From the IMG/VR virus record IMGVR_UViG_3300021197_001667, positions 1 through 39,450 of that record: 39,450 nt of DNA; one strand, 5' to 3'. This stretch comes from a virus. Shown piece after piece: positions 25,878 through 34,717 of the stretch. The notes beneath the pieces were generated by a model. That model was not told where the DNA came from. It ran no database searches and saw only the letters and a program-made list of their open reading frames with translations. The translations under genes and the position numbers were made by a program. Every line of letters begins with the position of its first letter. The stretch's first letter is position 1.

Positions 25878-26539
25878 TGTATTTTCGCAGTGACTATACC
25901 AATGCCCAAATCATTAAGATAGATTGTGAATACGATCTATTCTATGATGAATGGCGTAAGTCATTGCGCAATCAAAACCTTGATTTTCTTTATCAAGTGC
26001 TAAGACCTTATATCCGCAACTGGGCAGAAATGCTAACCAGTGGCGACTCTAATAGAAACAGCTCTTTTTATTACCTATGTTATGCACTTAGCCAAAAGGA
26101 AGTAGATCCTGCTGCTAAGATAGAACTGTGGGTAAACAAAGCAAAGATGCAGGCTAGCCTAGTAGAAGAACTAGAGCTTATACTCATTAGCGCACTAAGG
26201 GCTCCTAAGTTTCTTGTTAGCACTATTGATGGACGCCGAGGAGCGTCCATCTTTGATAAGTATTTTACTTATTACCTAATCAATGATATGCTTAAAACAA
26301 ATAAAGAAGTTACTATAGGAAACAACGAGGTTAAACTTCTTTTAGCAGAAGATTGTTTTGCTGAGTCTGACTTTCAATTGTCTTTAGACATGATGGGTCT
26401 TTCACAGTGGGACAAGCATATTATTAATCTTGTAGTAAGTGAATACTCAGACAATCAAATTTCAAACCTATTTCATAAGCAAGTTCGCTTAATAGCGAAG
26501 GAGAAAAAAGAACTATGGCAAAGACTAAAGAAGATGTAA
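25877..26539 (+). CDS. Possible sigma-like transcription factor (220 aa)
   Basis: No close family is recognised. The middle (about 104-145) reads RGASIFDKYFTYYLINDMLK, similar in pattern to sigma region 2 (FDPxxG..F.TYa...I). The C-terminal 48 residues (LSQWDKHIINLVVSEYSDNQ, then ISNLFHKQVRLIAKEKKELW) resemble a region-4 helix-turn-helix with a trailing helix. Together they suggest a divergent phage sigma factor that could direct late transcription, but the match is by eye only. The segment at DGRRGASI is encoded by a 9-bp perfect hairpin (26228-26251). The ATG overlaps the previous stop; its end overlaps the next gene by 25 bases. Confidence 0.4.
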   Translation: MYFRSDYTNAQIIKIDCEYDLFYDEWRKSLRNQNLDFLYQVLRPYIRNWAEMLTSGDSNRNSSFYYLCYALSQKEVDPAAKIELWVNKAKMQASLVEELELILISALRAPKFLVSTIDGRRGASIFDKYFTYYLINDMLKTNKEVTIGNNEVKLLLAEDCFAESDFQLSLDMMGLSQWDKHIINLVVSEYSDNQISNLFHKQVRLIAKEKKELWQRLKKM

Positions 26540-27021
26540 TTCGTGAAGGCAGTGTCACGAATCAGCAGTCACTAGTAAAGAAGCTACTACCGTCTGCAAC
26601 AAAGACAGTGCGTTTTGACATTCCTGGTGGCAAGTACATGCTAGAGGAAATTGATCAAAGCACAATGGAAAGAACGGTATGGAACTGGCTAAAGTTCTGT
26701 CGTCACTTTGATGAGGCTACTCTATCCCTTACGAATGACGTAGAGTCACTTAAGACTCGCACAATTCGTCTAGTAGAGTTTGATCAGACTCGTAACGGTC
26801 AGCCCATTTGGGAAATGCACAAGGATCAGAAGCGATACTTGTCACGCCTTATTGCTGACGTTATCAACGAGCGCAAGTTTGTTGCAATTCGTGCAACTCG
26901 TGAAGCTCTATATCTTATCGAGGAAGAGGGTGATACCTTCGGCCCAGACTCTGACTCATGGGCTCCCTACTGGGAGTTCCGTCCACAGAAGCTAAGTCGT
27001 GGCGAATACTCAGCCTACTGA
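26515..27021 (+). CDS. Hypothetical protein (168 aa)
   Basis: No family is recognised. The protein is charged and mixed alpha/beta (TVRFDIPGGKYMLEEIDQST, then YWEFRPQKLSRGEYSAY), without cysteine-based metal sites or membrane segments. A strong AAGGAG binding site lies inside the preceding gene, whose end it overlaps. It is among the last genes of the + strand operon. Confidence 0.75.
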   Translation: MAKTKEDVIREGSVTNQQSLVKKLLPSATKTVRFDIPGGKYMLEEIDQSTMERTVWNWLKFCRHFDEATLSLTNDVESLKTRTIRLVEFDQTRNGQPIWEMHKDQKRYLSRLIADVINERKFVAIRATREALYLIEEEGDTFGPDSDSWAPYWEFRPQKLSRGEYSAY

Positions 27022-27172
27022 TAAGAAAAAGAAAAAGGAGGTTGTAGACATTTACAATCCTCCTCTTTCCGATAAGCAAAAGCTTATTCAGGATGCCTTA
27101 GCAAACAATGAAGAAGCTAAGGTTCCTGGTATGCTAGATTGCGAGTTAGCAAACGATCCGCTAACTTGGTGA
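26999..27172 (+). CDS. Small hypothetical protein with GTG start (57 aa)
   Basis: An in-frame stop at 26993-26995 leaves GTG 26999 as the only start in this frame; it overlaps the previous gene by 23 bases. The peptide begins Lys-rich (ANTQPTDKKKKKEVVDIYNP) and ends with an acidic helix and PLTW. It fills the space up to the terminator exactly and has ordinary codon use. No good Shine-Dalgarno sequence is seen, so coupling to the preceding gene is assumed. Confidence 0.5.
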   Translation: MANTQPTDKKKKKEVVDIYNPPLSDKQKLIQDALANNEEAKVPGMLDCELANDPLTW

Positions 27173-27176
27173 CTTA

Positions 27177-27206
27177 GGGGAGGCCCTTTCGGGGGCCTCC
27201 TCTTTT
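27177..27206 (+). terminator. Rho-independent terminator of the replication operon
   Basis: A GC-rich stem (27177-27186 with 27193-27202, one G-U pair) with loop TTTCGG is followed by TTTT. It closes the + strand operon and lies between convergent gene ends; on the - strand it lacks a T-run and so mainly serves the + strand. Confidence 0.88.
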
Positions 27207-27208
27207 GT

Positions 27209-27427
27209 TTAAAGAAGAGGTTCGCTTTCAATAGATGAAACCCTAGACTCTAGGGCAGTAGTCTTTGTGCGAAGATCTACTAGGTCTGTTTGAAGAAGCG
27301 TCACAAGCTCTGAAAGCTGGGTTAGTGAAGCCTTGCGATCTAGTGCAACGATGATATCGTTTGCAACATGCTCTAGCTTGGTAAGCCTAGAAAGAATTGT
27401 GTTGTACTGGTCGTCTGAAACTGCCAT
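27209..27427 (-). CDS. Small coiled-coil protein (72 aa)
   Basis: The chain is one long amphipathic helix with heptad spacing (TILSRLTKLEHVANDIIVAL, LVTLLQTDLVDLRTKTTALE), no cysteine and no membrane segment. It would form a multimer or bind another helix. It lies one base after its upstream partner, which also has a coiled coil. It could be a small virion or lysis-accessory protein; neither is proven. Confidence 0.7.
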   Translation of the reverse strand: MAVSDDQYNTILSRLTKLEHVANDIIVALDRKASLTQLSELVTLLQTDLVDLRTKTTALESRVSSIESEPLL

Positions 27428-27428
27428 G

Positions 27429-27758
27429 TTATTGTGCCTCTAAGAAAATCTTTAATGTCTCTGCTAAAGCCATAACCATAGCGCCGCCACCAGCACCATA
27501 ACCAAGCTTTTGAGCAATAGAGATACGAGTGTCAACAAGAGAGTTTTGGATGTCCTTTTGGTTATCCTTAAGCTCTTTAATGTCTGACCTGATTTGATCT
27601 TGTTCGACTCGAACAGATTCATGCTGCGTCTCAACACGAACTTGTCTTTCAGAAAGATTGTCGAACTTGTCGTTAAGAGTATCAATACTTTCTCGAACTC
27701 TTTGAAGTTCAAGAAGTACGTGTTTGCTCCAAACGCTCCAATCATTATCAGATGACAT
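27429..27758 (-). CDS. Coiled-coil protein with hydrophobic C-terminal end (109 aa)
   Basis: Residues 10-75 form a strong coiled coil (LLELQRVRESIDTLNDKFDN, then SVRVEQDQIRSDIKELKDNQ). The C-terminal 25 residues (LGYGAGGGAMVMALAETLKI) could be a weak membrane or amphipathic segment, a layout similar to XhlA-type phage proteins that help the holin. The start is set at ATG 27758 after GAGGTCG; an earlier TTG start at 27773 is possible. It ends one base before the next gene. Confidence 0.68.
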   Translation of the reverse strand: MSSDNDWSVWSKHVLLELQRVRESIDTLNDKFDNLSERQVRVETQHESVRVEQDQIRSDIKELKDNQKDIQNSLVDTRISIAQKLGYGAGGGAMVMALAETLKIFLEAQ

Positions 27759-27801
27759 AACGACCTCGTCCAAGTTAAAGGCTCGACAAGCTTAACACAG
27801 C

Positions 27802-29727
27802 CTATCTGTAAAAGTTAATAGTGCAAGTGGTAAAGCAGATTGCATCTGCATAAGTGTCTGAGCCACTAGTGCCAAAGCGATTGAGCCTTAGGTGCAAGGT
27901 TCCATCAGAAGAAGATAGAAGAACCTCTTCGTCAAAGTCAATAATTGCATACTTGGTAGGATCAACGTGAGCATTGTAAGTTTTAATACTTCCGCTTTTC
28001 CAGTTAGCGGTAATATCGTCTCCATCATTAACTACCTGATGGTCTGATCCAGTTGAGTTTGCAGATGTATAAAACCCAAACATAAATGCTGAACCAGCAG
28101 CAGCAGTTCCTCCAACTGGGTCTAGTAAAAACGTAGCCTTAAACTGAAGCCTTGACGGATAGTTTCCATCTTCGTCTTTTGGCATATTAATAGTCTTGTA
28201 GATGTATGAGTTTGCATTTTGAGCAAACTCATAAGTGTTCCAAATCATGTAATCGCTAACACCAGCACCCACATGCCTGTAGCCTCTTGTCGGTGAAATG
28301 CTTGTCGTGCCCCCTACAGCTCCAGTATGCAAATCAATCCAATCATGGGCACCGAGATTCATAGAAGCAACAAGTGGTTCTCTAACGATTCCATCACGAG
28401 TAATTTGTGCTACGTCCCCATTGCTATTAGTGCTAAACAACTCATCGTGCGCGCCACCAGTAGCGCTTGCCTTAGAGTGATTGCTAACTCCATCGGTTGG
28501 TGCGGCCGGGGAAGATGCGCTAACACCCATCGTATGAGACGTGTTGTTCTCTTGCTCAAACCCAGTGTTGCTAAAGGTGTACTTTAGTGCTCCAGTGTTA
28601 TCCTTCATTGCAAGGTACTGGTTAATTGCAGAACTAGGATCATCTAGGATTTCAATTGGACCCCTTGCATTGTCTAGTTCAATATTTCCAGCAGTAGCGC
28701 CAGCAACAGCATCATAGATGCCCTGCAAAGAGTGTGTGCCTACGTGAGTAGCAAGCTCTGCGTCAATGCCTGCTAGGTGAGCAGTAAGCTCTTGAGCACT
28801 GGTAACCTCAGAAGGAGTTACAGTTGGCGTATAAGCAGCCGGTGAGTAATCAATGTCTAGCTTGTCACCATCGATTTCATCGGCGCCACCTCTAATGTGG
28901 CGCGCTCCGTGACCACCAAGTGCATTGTCTAGATCAAACAGTGAACGCTCTAGGCTGCGACCATCAGTAAGAAGGTTAAGGGATCCGTAAGCGCTGTAAG
29001 TAGGTGAGCTATCAGTTGCACTGCTCATGCCTACAAAAGTTCTAATAGCAGTAAGGTGCGTAGAAAGGTCAGTGATAACTGACTGAGCTAGAGTTGTATC
29101 TAGTGTAATTGCTGAAAGAAGAACACTAAGGCTTAGAGCTGGGTAAGCTGAAGTGTATGAGCCTGCGCCAATATTAACGTAACCAGTAAAGTTTGCCCCT
29201 AGTGCATCAATAACCTGTGAGACAGCATAGGTGTTGTTAGCTGCGCCATCACCATCGAGGGTATATGCTGGACCAAAAGTATCTAGCTTAAGCTGGTCAA
29301 TGTCATTGTCGTTAGCAGTAATAAGTGCTCGAACTGCAGTGTCATCGTAAACAGTAGCAGTTGAAAGATTCTCAACTGCATTCTCTAGTTCAGAAATTTC
29401 AGTAAGGAGAGCATCAAAGCTCTCCTTTACAGTTTTTGCACGCGAGTTACCTGAGTCGTAGTAAACAGAACCACTACCAGAAGTTGCATTGACATCACTG
29501 AAAATTACATTGCCTGAAAGGCCAAAGTCTAATGCATTAAGACTAACAGTAGATGAAAGAGCACTGATAAGAGGTTTGTATACAGTGTTGATCTGGTAGA
29601 TAACGTTTGCTAGATCCGCACGAACATTAGAAGTGAAAGCACGACGTGAGCGCTGTGAGCTAAGGTCTGCGGTATTAGTACCTGTGCGCTGAACCAGAGC
29701 TGCAATTTCATCAGAAAGAAGTGGCAT
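27802..29727 (-). CDS. Tail fibre-like virion protein (641 aa)
   Basis: The protein is rich in Ala, Ser, Thr, Asp and Asn, with helical stretches near the N-terminus (SFDALLTEISELENAVENLS) and a GARHIRGGADEIDGDKLDID segment typical of phage fibre and collar proteins. The C-terminal 180 residues look like a beta-rich head domain. It starts with AGGGTGA, 8 bases after the gene before it. It probably forms an appendage at the tail or neck. A 9-bp perfect hairpin lies in its gene at 29404-29427. Confidence 0.75.
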   Translation of the reverse strand: MPLLSDEIAALVQRTGTNTADLSSQRSRRAFTSNVRADLANVIYQINTVYKPLISALSSTVSLNALDFGLSGNVIFSDVNATSGSGSVYYDSGNSRAKTVKESFDALLTEISELENAVENLSTATVYDDTAVRALITANDNDIDQLKLDTFGPAYTLDGDGAANNTYAVSQVIDALGANFTGYVNIGAGSYTSAYPALSLSVLLSAITLDTTLAQSVITDLSTHLTAIRTFVGMSSATDSSPTYSAYGSLNLLTDGRSLERSLFDLDNALGGHGARHIRGGADEIDGDKLDIDYSPAAYTPTVTPSEVTSAQELTAHLAGIDAELATHVGTHSLQGIYDAVAGATAGNIELDNARGPIEILDDPSSAINQYLAMKDNTGALKYTFSNTGFEQENNTSHTMGVSASSPAAPTDGVSNHSKASATGGAHDELFSTNSNGDVAQITRDGIVREPLVASMNLGAHDWIDLHTGAVGGTTSISPTRGYRHVGAGVSDYMIWNTYEFAQNANSYIYKTINMPKDEDGNYPSRLQFKATFLLDPVGGTAAAGSAFMFGFYTSANSTGSDHQVVNDGDDITANWKSGSIKTYNAHVDPTKYAIIDFDEEVLLSSSDGTLHLRLNRFGTSGSDTYADAICFTTCTINFYR

Positions 29728-29735
29728 CGTTCACC

Positions 29736-31754
29736 CTAAATGCACTGAATCTTGAAGTCTTCAATGTACGGAGTTAGATTTGGATTTGAACTAGAAAGAG
29801 TTGCTTTTACATATAGTGTATTAGTCGCTGAGGATTGCACTGTCCAGTCGTAAGAGTACCTTTCTTCTGGCCAAGTAGAATCTGCCTTGTTAACCTTTAC
29901 CTTAATGTAACCAACGCCTGTAAAATCCTCTACAGTAAAGCTATTGTAGTACAGATCATCTGTTACCTCAAGGCTAGAGAACACCTCTGGGGAAACATAC
30001 TCTAGCAACGAGCCAAAGTTTTCGCCTGCACCATTGTAAAGCTGCTCGCCAGTGAACGTACCAGGATATGTGTATCCACTAATTAGATAGCGCTGATTGT
30101 AAGGATAAAGAGGATCTGCAGCCTTTAGTGCTTCTACGGTTAGGATTGCACTGTCAATCTCTTCCCAAGCGTTATCAGGACATAGTACAGTACTGTAACC
30201 ATGTAGGAAGGTTACCTCATTGCTTTTAGCCTGTCCGTTTACAATAATTGGATATGGCCCAAAGTTAATAGTCTTGCCCTCAAGCGCATCAATGTAAACA
30301 ACCGTTTTGTAGTATCCCGTACTAGGGTCAAAGGACCAGCTGCTTGGTGCGCCCAGGGTCTCTTCTGTACGATCAGAACGGTAAATGTTACGCTTCATAA
30401 CAATAGATGTCAAAGGAACCTTTGCAAGATAAGCCTCTGTAATGTACACGTTTAAGGTTGCTTCGTTGTTCCAGTCAACGACCTCTTCGGGGAGGTCGTC
30501 TGACGATGTAATTGAACCAGCATTCAAAGTTGCATCTTGGAAGGCTTGAGAAAGACTTGCTGAAGAATCACCAAATGTAATAAAGTTTAGACCGTCATTA
30601 GAAGTGTTAACTGAAGTCCAGTTAGTGCCATCTTGTGACAGGTAAAAGCTAATAGATGTATCATCTGGCTCATAGATACAAGTCTCACACTTAGCCTTTG
30701 TGTAGTAGATAGGATTGTCTTCAGGATCTGTGACCTGGTAAGGACCCATTACAATCTGCGAGAACCCATCGGAACGGTACTGATCCTCATAAAGACTAAG
30801 TGAATCTAAAGCAAAGATGTACTGATGATTTCCATTACTGCGATTCTTTGTATCCGCTGCATCCTTGCTAAGAATTAGTTGGATTCGTTTTACGTTTTCC
30901 TTAGATACCTGAAAAACAGTTTCAGACTGGTTGATGACTTTTTCTACAGGCTCAATCTCTGTAAACGTTTCGTTATCTACAGAGTAAAAGACAGTACCCC
31001 TAAGTGACTTGTTTACAGCTAGCGGGCGACCAGAAAGCTTTAGCTCAGAAATATACTTAGGCTCATCAAGTTCAATGTTTAATACCAGGTTGACTCGACC
31101 TTGCTTATAGGTTGTTTCAACAACATACTCCCAGAAGGTACCGTCATTAGACTTAAGCGTTGAAATAGAACTAGAAGCAATAGAAGAGATAACACCTTTG
31201 TTAGACTGGGCAAAGCTACTAAGCTTTACAGAGTCTAGATTAATAGGTGTGTAACCTTTTCTGTTAAGGGTAACATAGCCGCCTTCAATGGCGGCTGTTG
31301 TCTGTGCATAGTCGACTTTGTCAAAGCTATCAAACGTTTCCTCAACAGCGTTTACAAAGTTAGATGCACCAGTGTTTGCAAGCAAAAGGCTATCAAGTCT
31401 ACGCTCTAGCTTAGTAAGAGTCTTAGAACTGTCATTAGAACTTGATACAAAACCTCGGAATGCCATCTCTAACTGCCGAGATAATGTATCAAGCCGATGG
31501 TTTACAGTGCTAACATCATCAATTAAAGCATTTCTGTTTGCATTCTCTACGTCAGCAGAAGAAGCTGAGGAGAAACCTGGAGCTTGTAGCTCGTAACCAG
31601 AAAGGCCAACAGTGTCAACTGTGCTGTACTTCTCGTACTCTGTCTTTAAAAGGTCTTGTAGTTCTACCTTTGTAGGAGAACGTCTGTTAGCTTTTACAAA
31701 GCTTTGCACCAGACGACGCTTAATAGTATTTTTGTAAGCCTTAGAAATAGCCAT
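29736..31754 (-). CDS. Putative baseplate/tail structural protein (672 aa)
   Basis: The start is the ATG at 31754 (MAISKAYKNTIKRRLVQSF), overlapping the preceding stop as TAATG with AGGA seven bases before; a longer frame from 31844 would overlap the upstream gene by 91 bases and lacks support. The N-terminal 150 residues are helical, followed by beta-sandwich regions. The part around KYISELKLSGRPLAVNKSLR has the look of an F5/8 type C (discoidin-like) module. Two more virion genes upstream have similar modules. A tail or baseplate role follows from order and composition. Confidence 0.72.
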   Translation of the reverse strand: MAISKAYKNTIKRRLVQSFVKANRRSPTKVELQDLLKTEYEKYSTVDTVGLSGYELQAPGFSSASSADVENANRNALIDDVSTVNHRLDTLSRQLEMAFRGFVSSSNDSSKTLTKLERRLDSLLLANTGASNFVNAVEETFDSFDKVDYAQTTAAIEGGYVTLNRKGYTPINLDSVKLSSFAQSNKGVISSIASSSISTLKSNDGTFWEYVVETTYKQGRVNLVLNIELDEPKYISELKLSGRPLAVNKSLRGTVFYSVDNETFTEIEPVEKVINQSETVFQVSKENVKRIQLILSKDAADTKNRSNGNHQYIFALDSLSLYEDQYRSDGFSQIVMGPYQVTDPEDNPIYYTKAKCETCIYEPDDTSISFYLSQDGTNWTSVNTSNDGLNFITFGDSSASLSQAFQDATLNAGSITSSDDLPEEVVDWNNEATLNVYITEAYLAKVPLTSIVMKRNIYRSDRTEETLGAPSSWSFDPSTGYYKTVVYIDALEGKTINFGPYPIIVNGQAKSNEVTFLHGYSTVLCPDNAWEEIDSAILTVEALKAADPLYPYNQRYLISGYTYPGTFTGEQLYNGAGENFGSLLEYVSPEVFSSLEVTDDLYYNSFTVEDFTGVGYIKVKVNKADSTWPEERYSYDWTVQSSATNTLYVKATLSSSNPNLTPYIEDFKIQCI

Positions 31755-34717
31755 TAGAACATCCTGAAAGCTAGTACTGAAACGAGTGGGCTGAAGAACT
31801 TCTTCATCTGCTTTGTCTTGGAGACCTCTGGGGTCTCCTCCCATACAATCTTAATCAAGTTGTTTACGCTGTGAAGTCTTTCTGTTCTAATTGATACAGA
31901 GTTTGTCTGCCTGCTGTACTTGTAAGTAGGCATTTCTTTAGCAATGTCATAAGAGATTGCGTAGTTAGCAGTCTTGTACTTCACTGTTGCGTTATTGTTT
32001 AGACTTGAGTTAGCATGAATATGCCCTTGATGGTAATCAATACTATACTTGTTTGAAGGATCAAAAGAAGGGTTTCTGTAGGAATAACTAATGTTAATGC
32101 CACCAGGAAGAGTGTTGCCTGTTCCAATGTAAACAGTCACGACACCTAGATCAGAAACATGATACTTGCCCGTACTGTTTACTGCACCAGCAGTAGTCTG
32201 AACTGTGGCAAAAACAATCTTGTTGCTAAAATCAATTCCACCTTCAACATATGCGGCTGCTCCAGCTGCAAGGTTGAAAGTAACGTTGTTGGAACCAGCT
32301 ACAGTCTGACTTGTTGTTTCATTTTCTACAGGAATAAGACCTAGGAATTCTGAAGTTCCATCTTTGAACTCAACTTCTTCAGGAGTAACAGTGCCCGCTA
32401 GGAGGTCACTAGATACCCTTACAGAGTTCTTTACGATATTCCCATAAGACAGGGTCTGTGAACGTGGAGAAAGCGCAAACGGGTTGCTACGACGCGCATA
32501 GAGCCCTGTTCCTGGGTTGATCACCTTTTCGTTTGGAGATCCACCTGAAGTAATGGTATCGGTATGAGTCTTAGCTTGGAAAGCATTTGGGTTAATGCGA
32601 ATGCCACCTGGCTTAATTCCATCGAACCAAATGCTGTATGCTTCTTTGCTTAGCTTGATAGGCGTGCTGTGCTGGAACATAGCACTTGCTACAGTGCTAT
32701 CAAGTTGCGCACCTAGCTGCACAATGCCATTAACATAGTCAACGTAATAGTCAGTCTTCAAAGACAAATCGGCTTTAGCTGTTCTTTCAGTAAATACTAC
32801 ATTAGGAGCAGTGATTTCAAAGCTATCACTGTTGATGTACTGATGGCCCAAGTAAATGATTGACTTGTCACGAGGCAAAAGAACTGTTGCTCGTCCAGCC
32901 TTCTTAGCTAAAGAGTAAATATCAATGTTGTCTTTGTCAGGGTCAAAAAGCATTTGCATTGTGTGGTAGTAACCATCAGACTGCTGCTCAAAGGTCATCT
33001 CTTCAGGATTGATAACCAGTGTTACCTCTGCACCAGTAGTAGAGCTGTTTACCTTTACCTCTCTGAAGTCATCAGTAAATCCCCATTGGCCAGTAGTAAG
33101 GCTATCAGAGTCAGAGTTGTAAGCAAATACAGCTTTGTTTACATATAGGTTCAAGTCTTCAGGCTCTACATTCTGCGCGATAGGATTGAATGGAAGCTCA
33201 AAGACTGTAGAAGTGCTAGTGATATCACCAAGCCTAATGGTATTGAAACGATCGCCACGACGACCAAGCTTAGGCTGCATGACAAAGACTTCATCATTAC
33301 GAGGCTGGTTAGACAATGGAATTGTAGCAGGTGATTGAAAACGACTTACAGTTCTTAGAACTGTATCAATAGACTTTACAGTTGTTTTGCTTTCTACAAA
33401 ATCAACAGCATTGTCAAGAGCAATGTCGTCTCGCCTTAAAGCGAGTCGCCATAGTACGCTAGTTTCAGTTCCATCAATTAAGAAATCTGAACCAAGGCCA
33501 TCATCGATGTTATCGTTGTTAGCCCATGTCTCTCCATTGTCAAAAGACAGTTCCAAGTGAGCATCAAAAAGATTTGGGCTGGGTGGCCAAACATCTGCAA
33601 AAGGTACACCAGCATATAGACCTGAGGGAATGTTTTCTAGAAGAGAACCAAGACCACCTTCTACAGAGAACTCATGACGCTTAATTTCTACTGACTTAAT
33701 TGCAATTGCAAATCGATCTACGTCAATTTCCCTATCGTCACTTGTAAGAACAGGAATGGCATACTTGTTTCGCTGGCTAAGCTTAAAGGTAATCGTTTTA
33801 GCAGTAGTAGGAACAAATGTAGCTGACCACTGGTTTGAAGTAGAGTTTGCCTTTACGGTGAAGAAGTCTTTGTTAAATCCGCCGGAAACTAAAGACTTGA
33901 TGGAAACAGAACTTTCGTCAGAAAAGATAATGTCATCAATTTCAAAACCATAAGACTCACCAATGTTAAGAGCCTCAAGTGAAACATGGTTTACGATTTC
34001 TGACTTAGGGAGTTCTAGAACGTAAGTAAGCTTGCAAGGTCCACGGTGCAAGCGCTCGTACTCAAACCAGTTATTACTGTCTCCGTTAATTCCAAATACA
34101 GGATTGATGTTATTGAACGTAATCTCAGTATCAGAGTTACCGGGCTGGCCATTAGAGCCAGCCCCTACATAAGCATTAGCAATGTTAATAGTTTCTGTAC
34201 GCTTAATAGGAAGGGTTACAACACCCTGGTCCGTGTCAACATTGCACTCTTCAAGTGAAACGTAAGTATTGTCTACACCATCAAGATTGAAAAATCGATC
34301 TCCAAAAACATACTTAGCGTTATCCGTACCCCATAGGTCTAGTACAGCTTGCTTTTGCTTTACGCGCTTAAGCTTTCCAGATAGTTCAAGTAACGCAATG
34401 TTCTGACTGTTAAAATGCTTTAGGAAAAGCTCAGCAAGCTTTTGCATTTTTGCATTACAAACACGAACCATAAAAGTGTATTCGTCATACACTTCTCCTA
34501 GCTCACGGGCAGAAGGCTTTTGCCCAGGCTGGACTTCTGGCAAATCAAATGTGAAGTCTAGTAGCTCGTTGATCTTTGCAATAGCAAGAGACTCAATGTA
34601 TAGACGCTCTTCTAGAGTAGAAGAGGAGCGCCAGCTAAAGATATAACTCTCTACTGTGCGAAGAACTGCTTGCACTTCTGGCAACCAGCTCTGATCAATT
34701 ACACCATTAAGACTCAT
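31754..34717 (-). CDS. Putative baseplate/tail structural protein (987 aa)
   Basis: A large, beta-rich virion protein with a helical N-terminal 130 residues (LPEVQAVLRTVESYIFSW, MQKLAELFLKHFNS). A region around residues 230-345 (TYVLELPKSEIVNHVSLEAL, then DRFAIAIKSVEIKRHEF) resembles a discoidin-like sandwich. Its start overlaps the end of the 721-residue gene by 11 bases and its stop overlaps the next start by one, so the three large genes are translationally coupled and probably made in fixed proportions for one assembly. Confidence 0.75.
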   Translation of the reverse strand: MSLNGVIDQSWLPEVQAVLRTVESYIFSWRSSSTLEERLYIESLAIAKINELLDFTFDLPEVQPGQKPSARELGEVYDEYTFMVRVCNAKMQKLAELFLKHFNSQNIALLELSGKLKRVKQKQAVLDLWGTDNAKYVFGDRFFNLDGVDNTYVSLEECNVDTDQGVVTLPIKRTETINIANAYVGAGSNGQPGNSDTEITFNNINPVFGINGDSNNWFEYERLHRGPCKLTYVLELPKSEIVNHVSLEALNIGESYGFEIDDIIFSDESSVSIKSLVSGGFNKDFFTVKANSTSNQWSATFVPTTAKTITFKLSQRNKYAIPVLTSDDREIDVDRFAIAIKSVEIKRHEFSVEGGLGSLLENIPSGLYAGVPFADVWPPSPNLFDAHLELSFDNGETWANNDNIDDGLGSDFLIDGTETSVLWRLALRRDDIALDNAVDFVESKTTVKSIDTVLRTVSRFQSPATIPLSNQPRNDEVFVMQPKLGRRGDRFNTIRLGDITSTSTVFELPFNPIAQNVEPEDLNLYVNKAVFAYNSDSDSLTTGQWGFTDDFREVKVNSSTTGAEVTLVINPEEMTFEQQSDGYYHTMQMLFDPDKDNIDIYSLAKKAGRATVLLPRDKSIIYLGHQYINSDSFEITAPNVVFTERTAKADLSLKTDYYVDYVNGIVQLGAQLDSTVASAMFQHSTPIKLSKEAYSIWFDGIKPGGIRINPNAFQAKTHTDTITSGGSPNEKVINPGTGLYARRSNPFALSPRSQTLSYGNIVKNSVRVSSDLLAGTVTPEEVEFKDGTSEFLGLIPVENETTSQTVAGSNNVTFNLAAGAAAYVEGGIDFSNKIVFATVQTTAGAVNSTGKYHVSDLGVVTVYIGTGNTLPGGINISYSYRNPSFDPSNKYSIDYHQGHIHANSSLNNNATVKYKTANYAISYDIAKEMPTYKYSRQTNSVSIRTERLHSVNNLIKIVWEETPEVSKTKQMKKFFSPLVSVLAFRMF

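Noticed and set aside
31754-31844. Longer start for the 672-residue virion protein at 31844
   Set aside because: It would overlap the upstream gene by 91 bases; the ATG at 31754 has a binding site and a TAATG junction.
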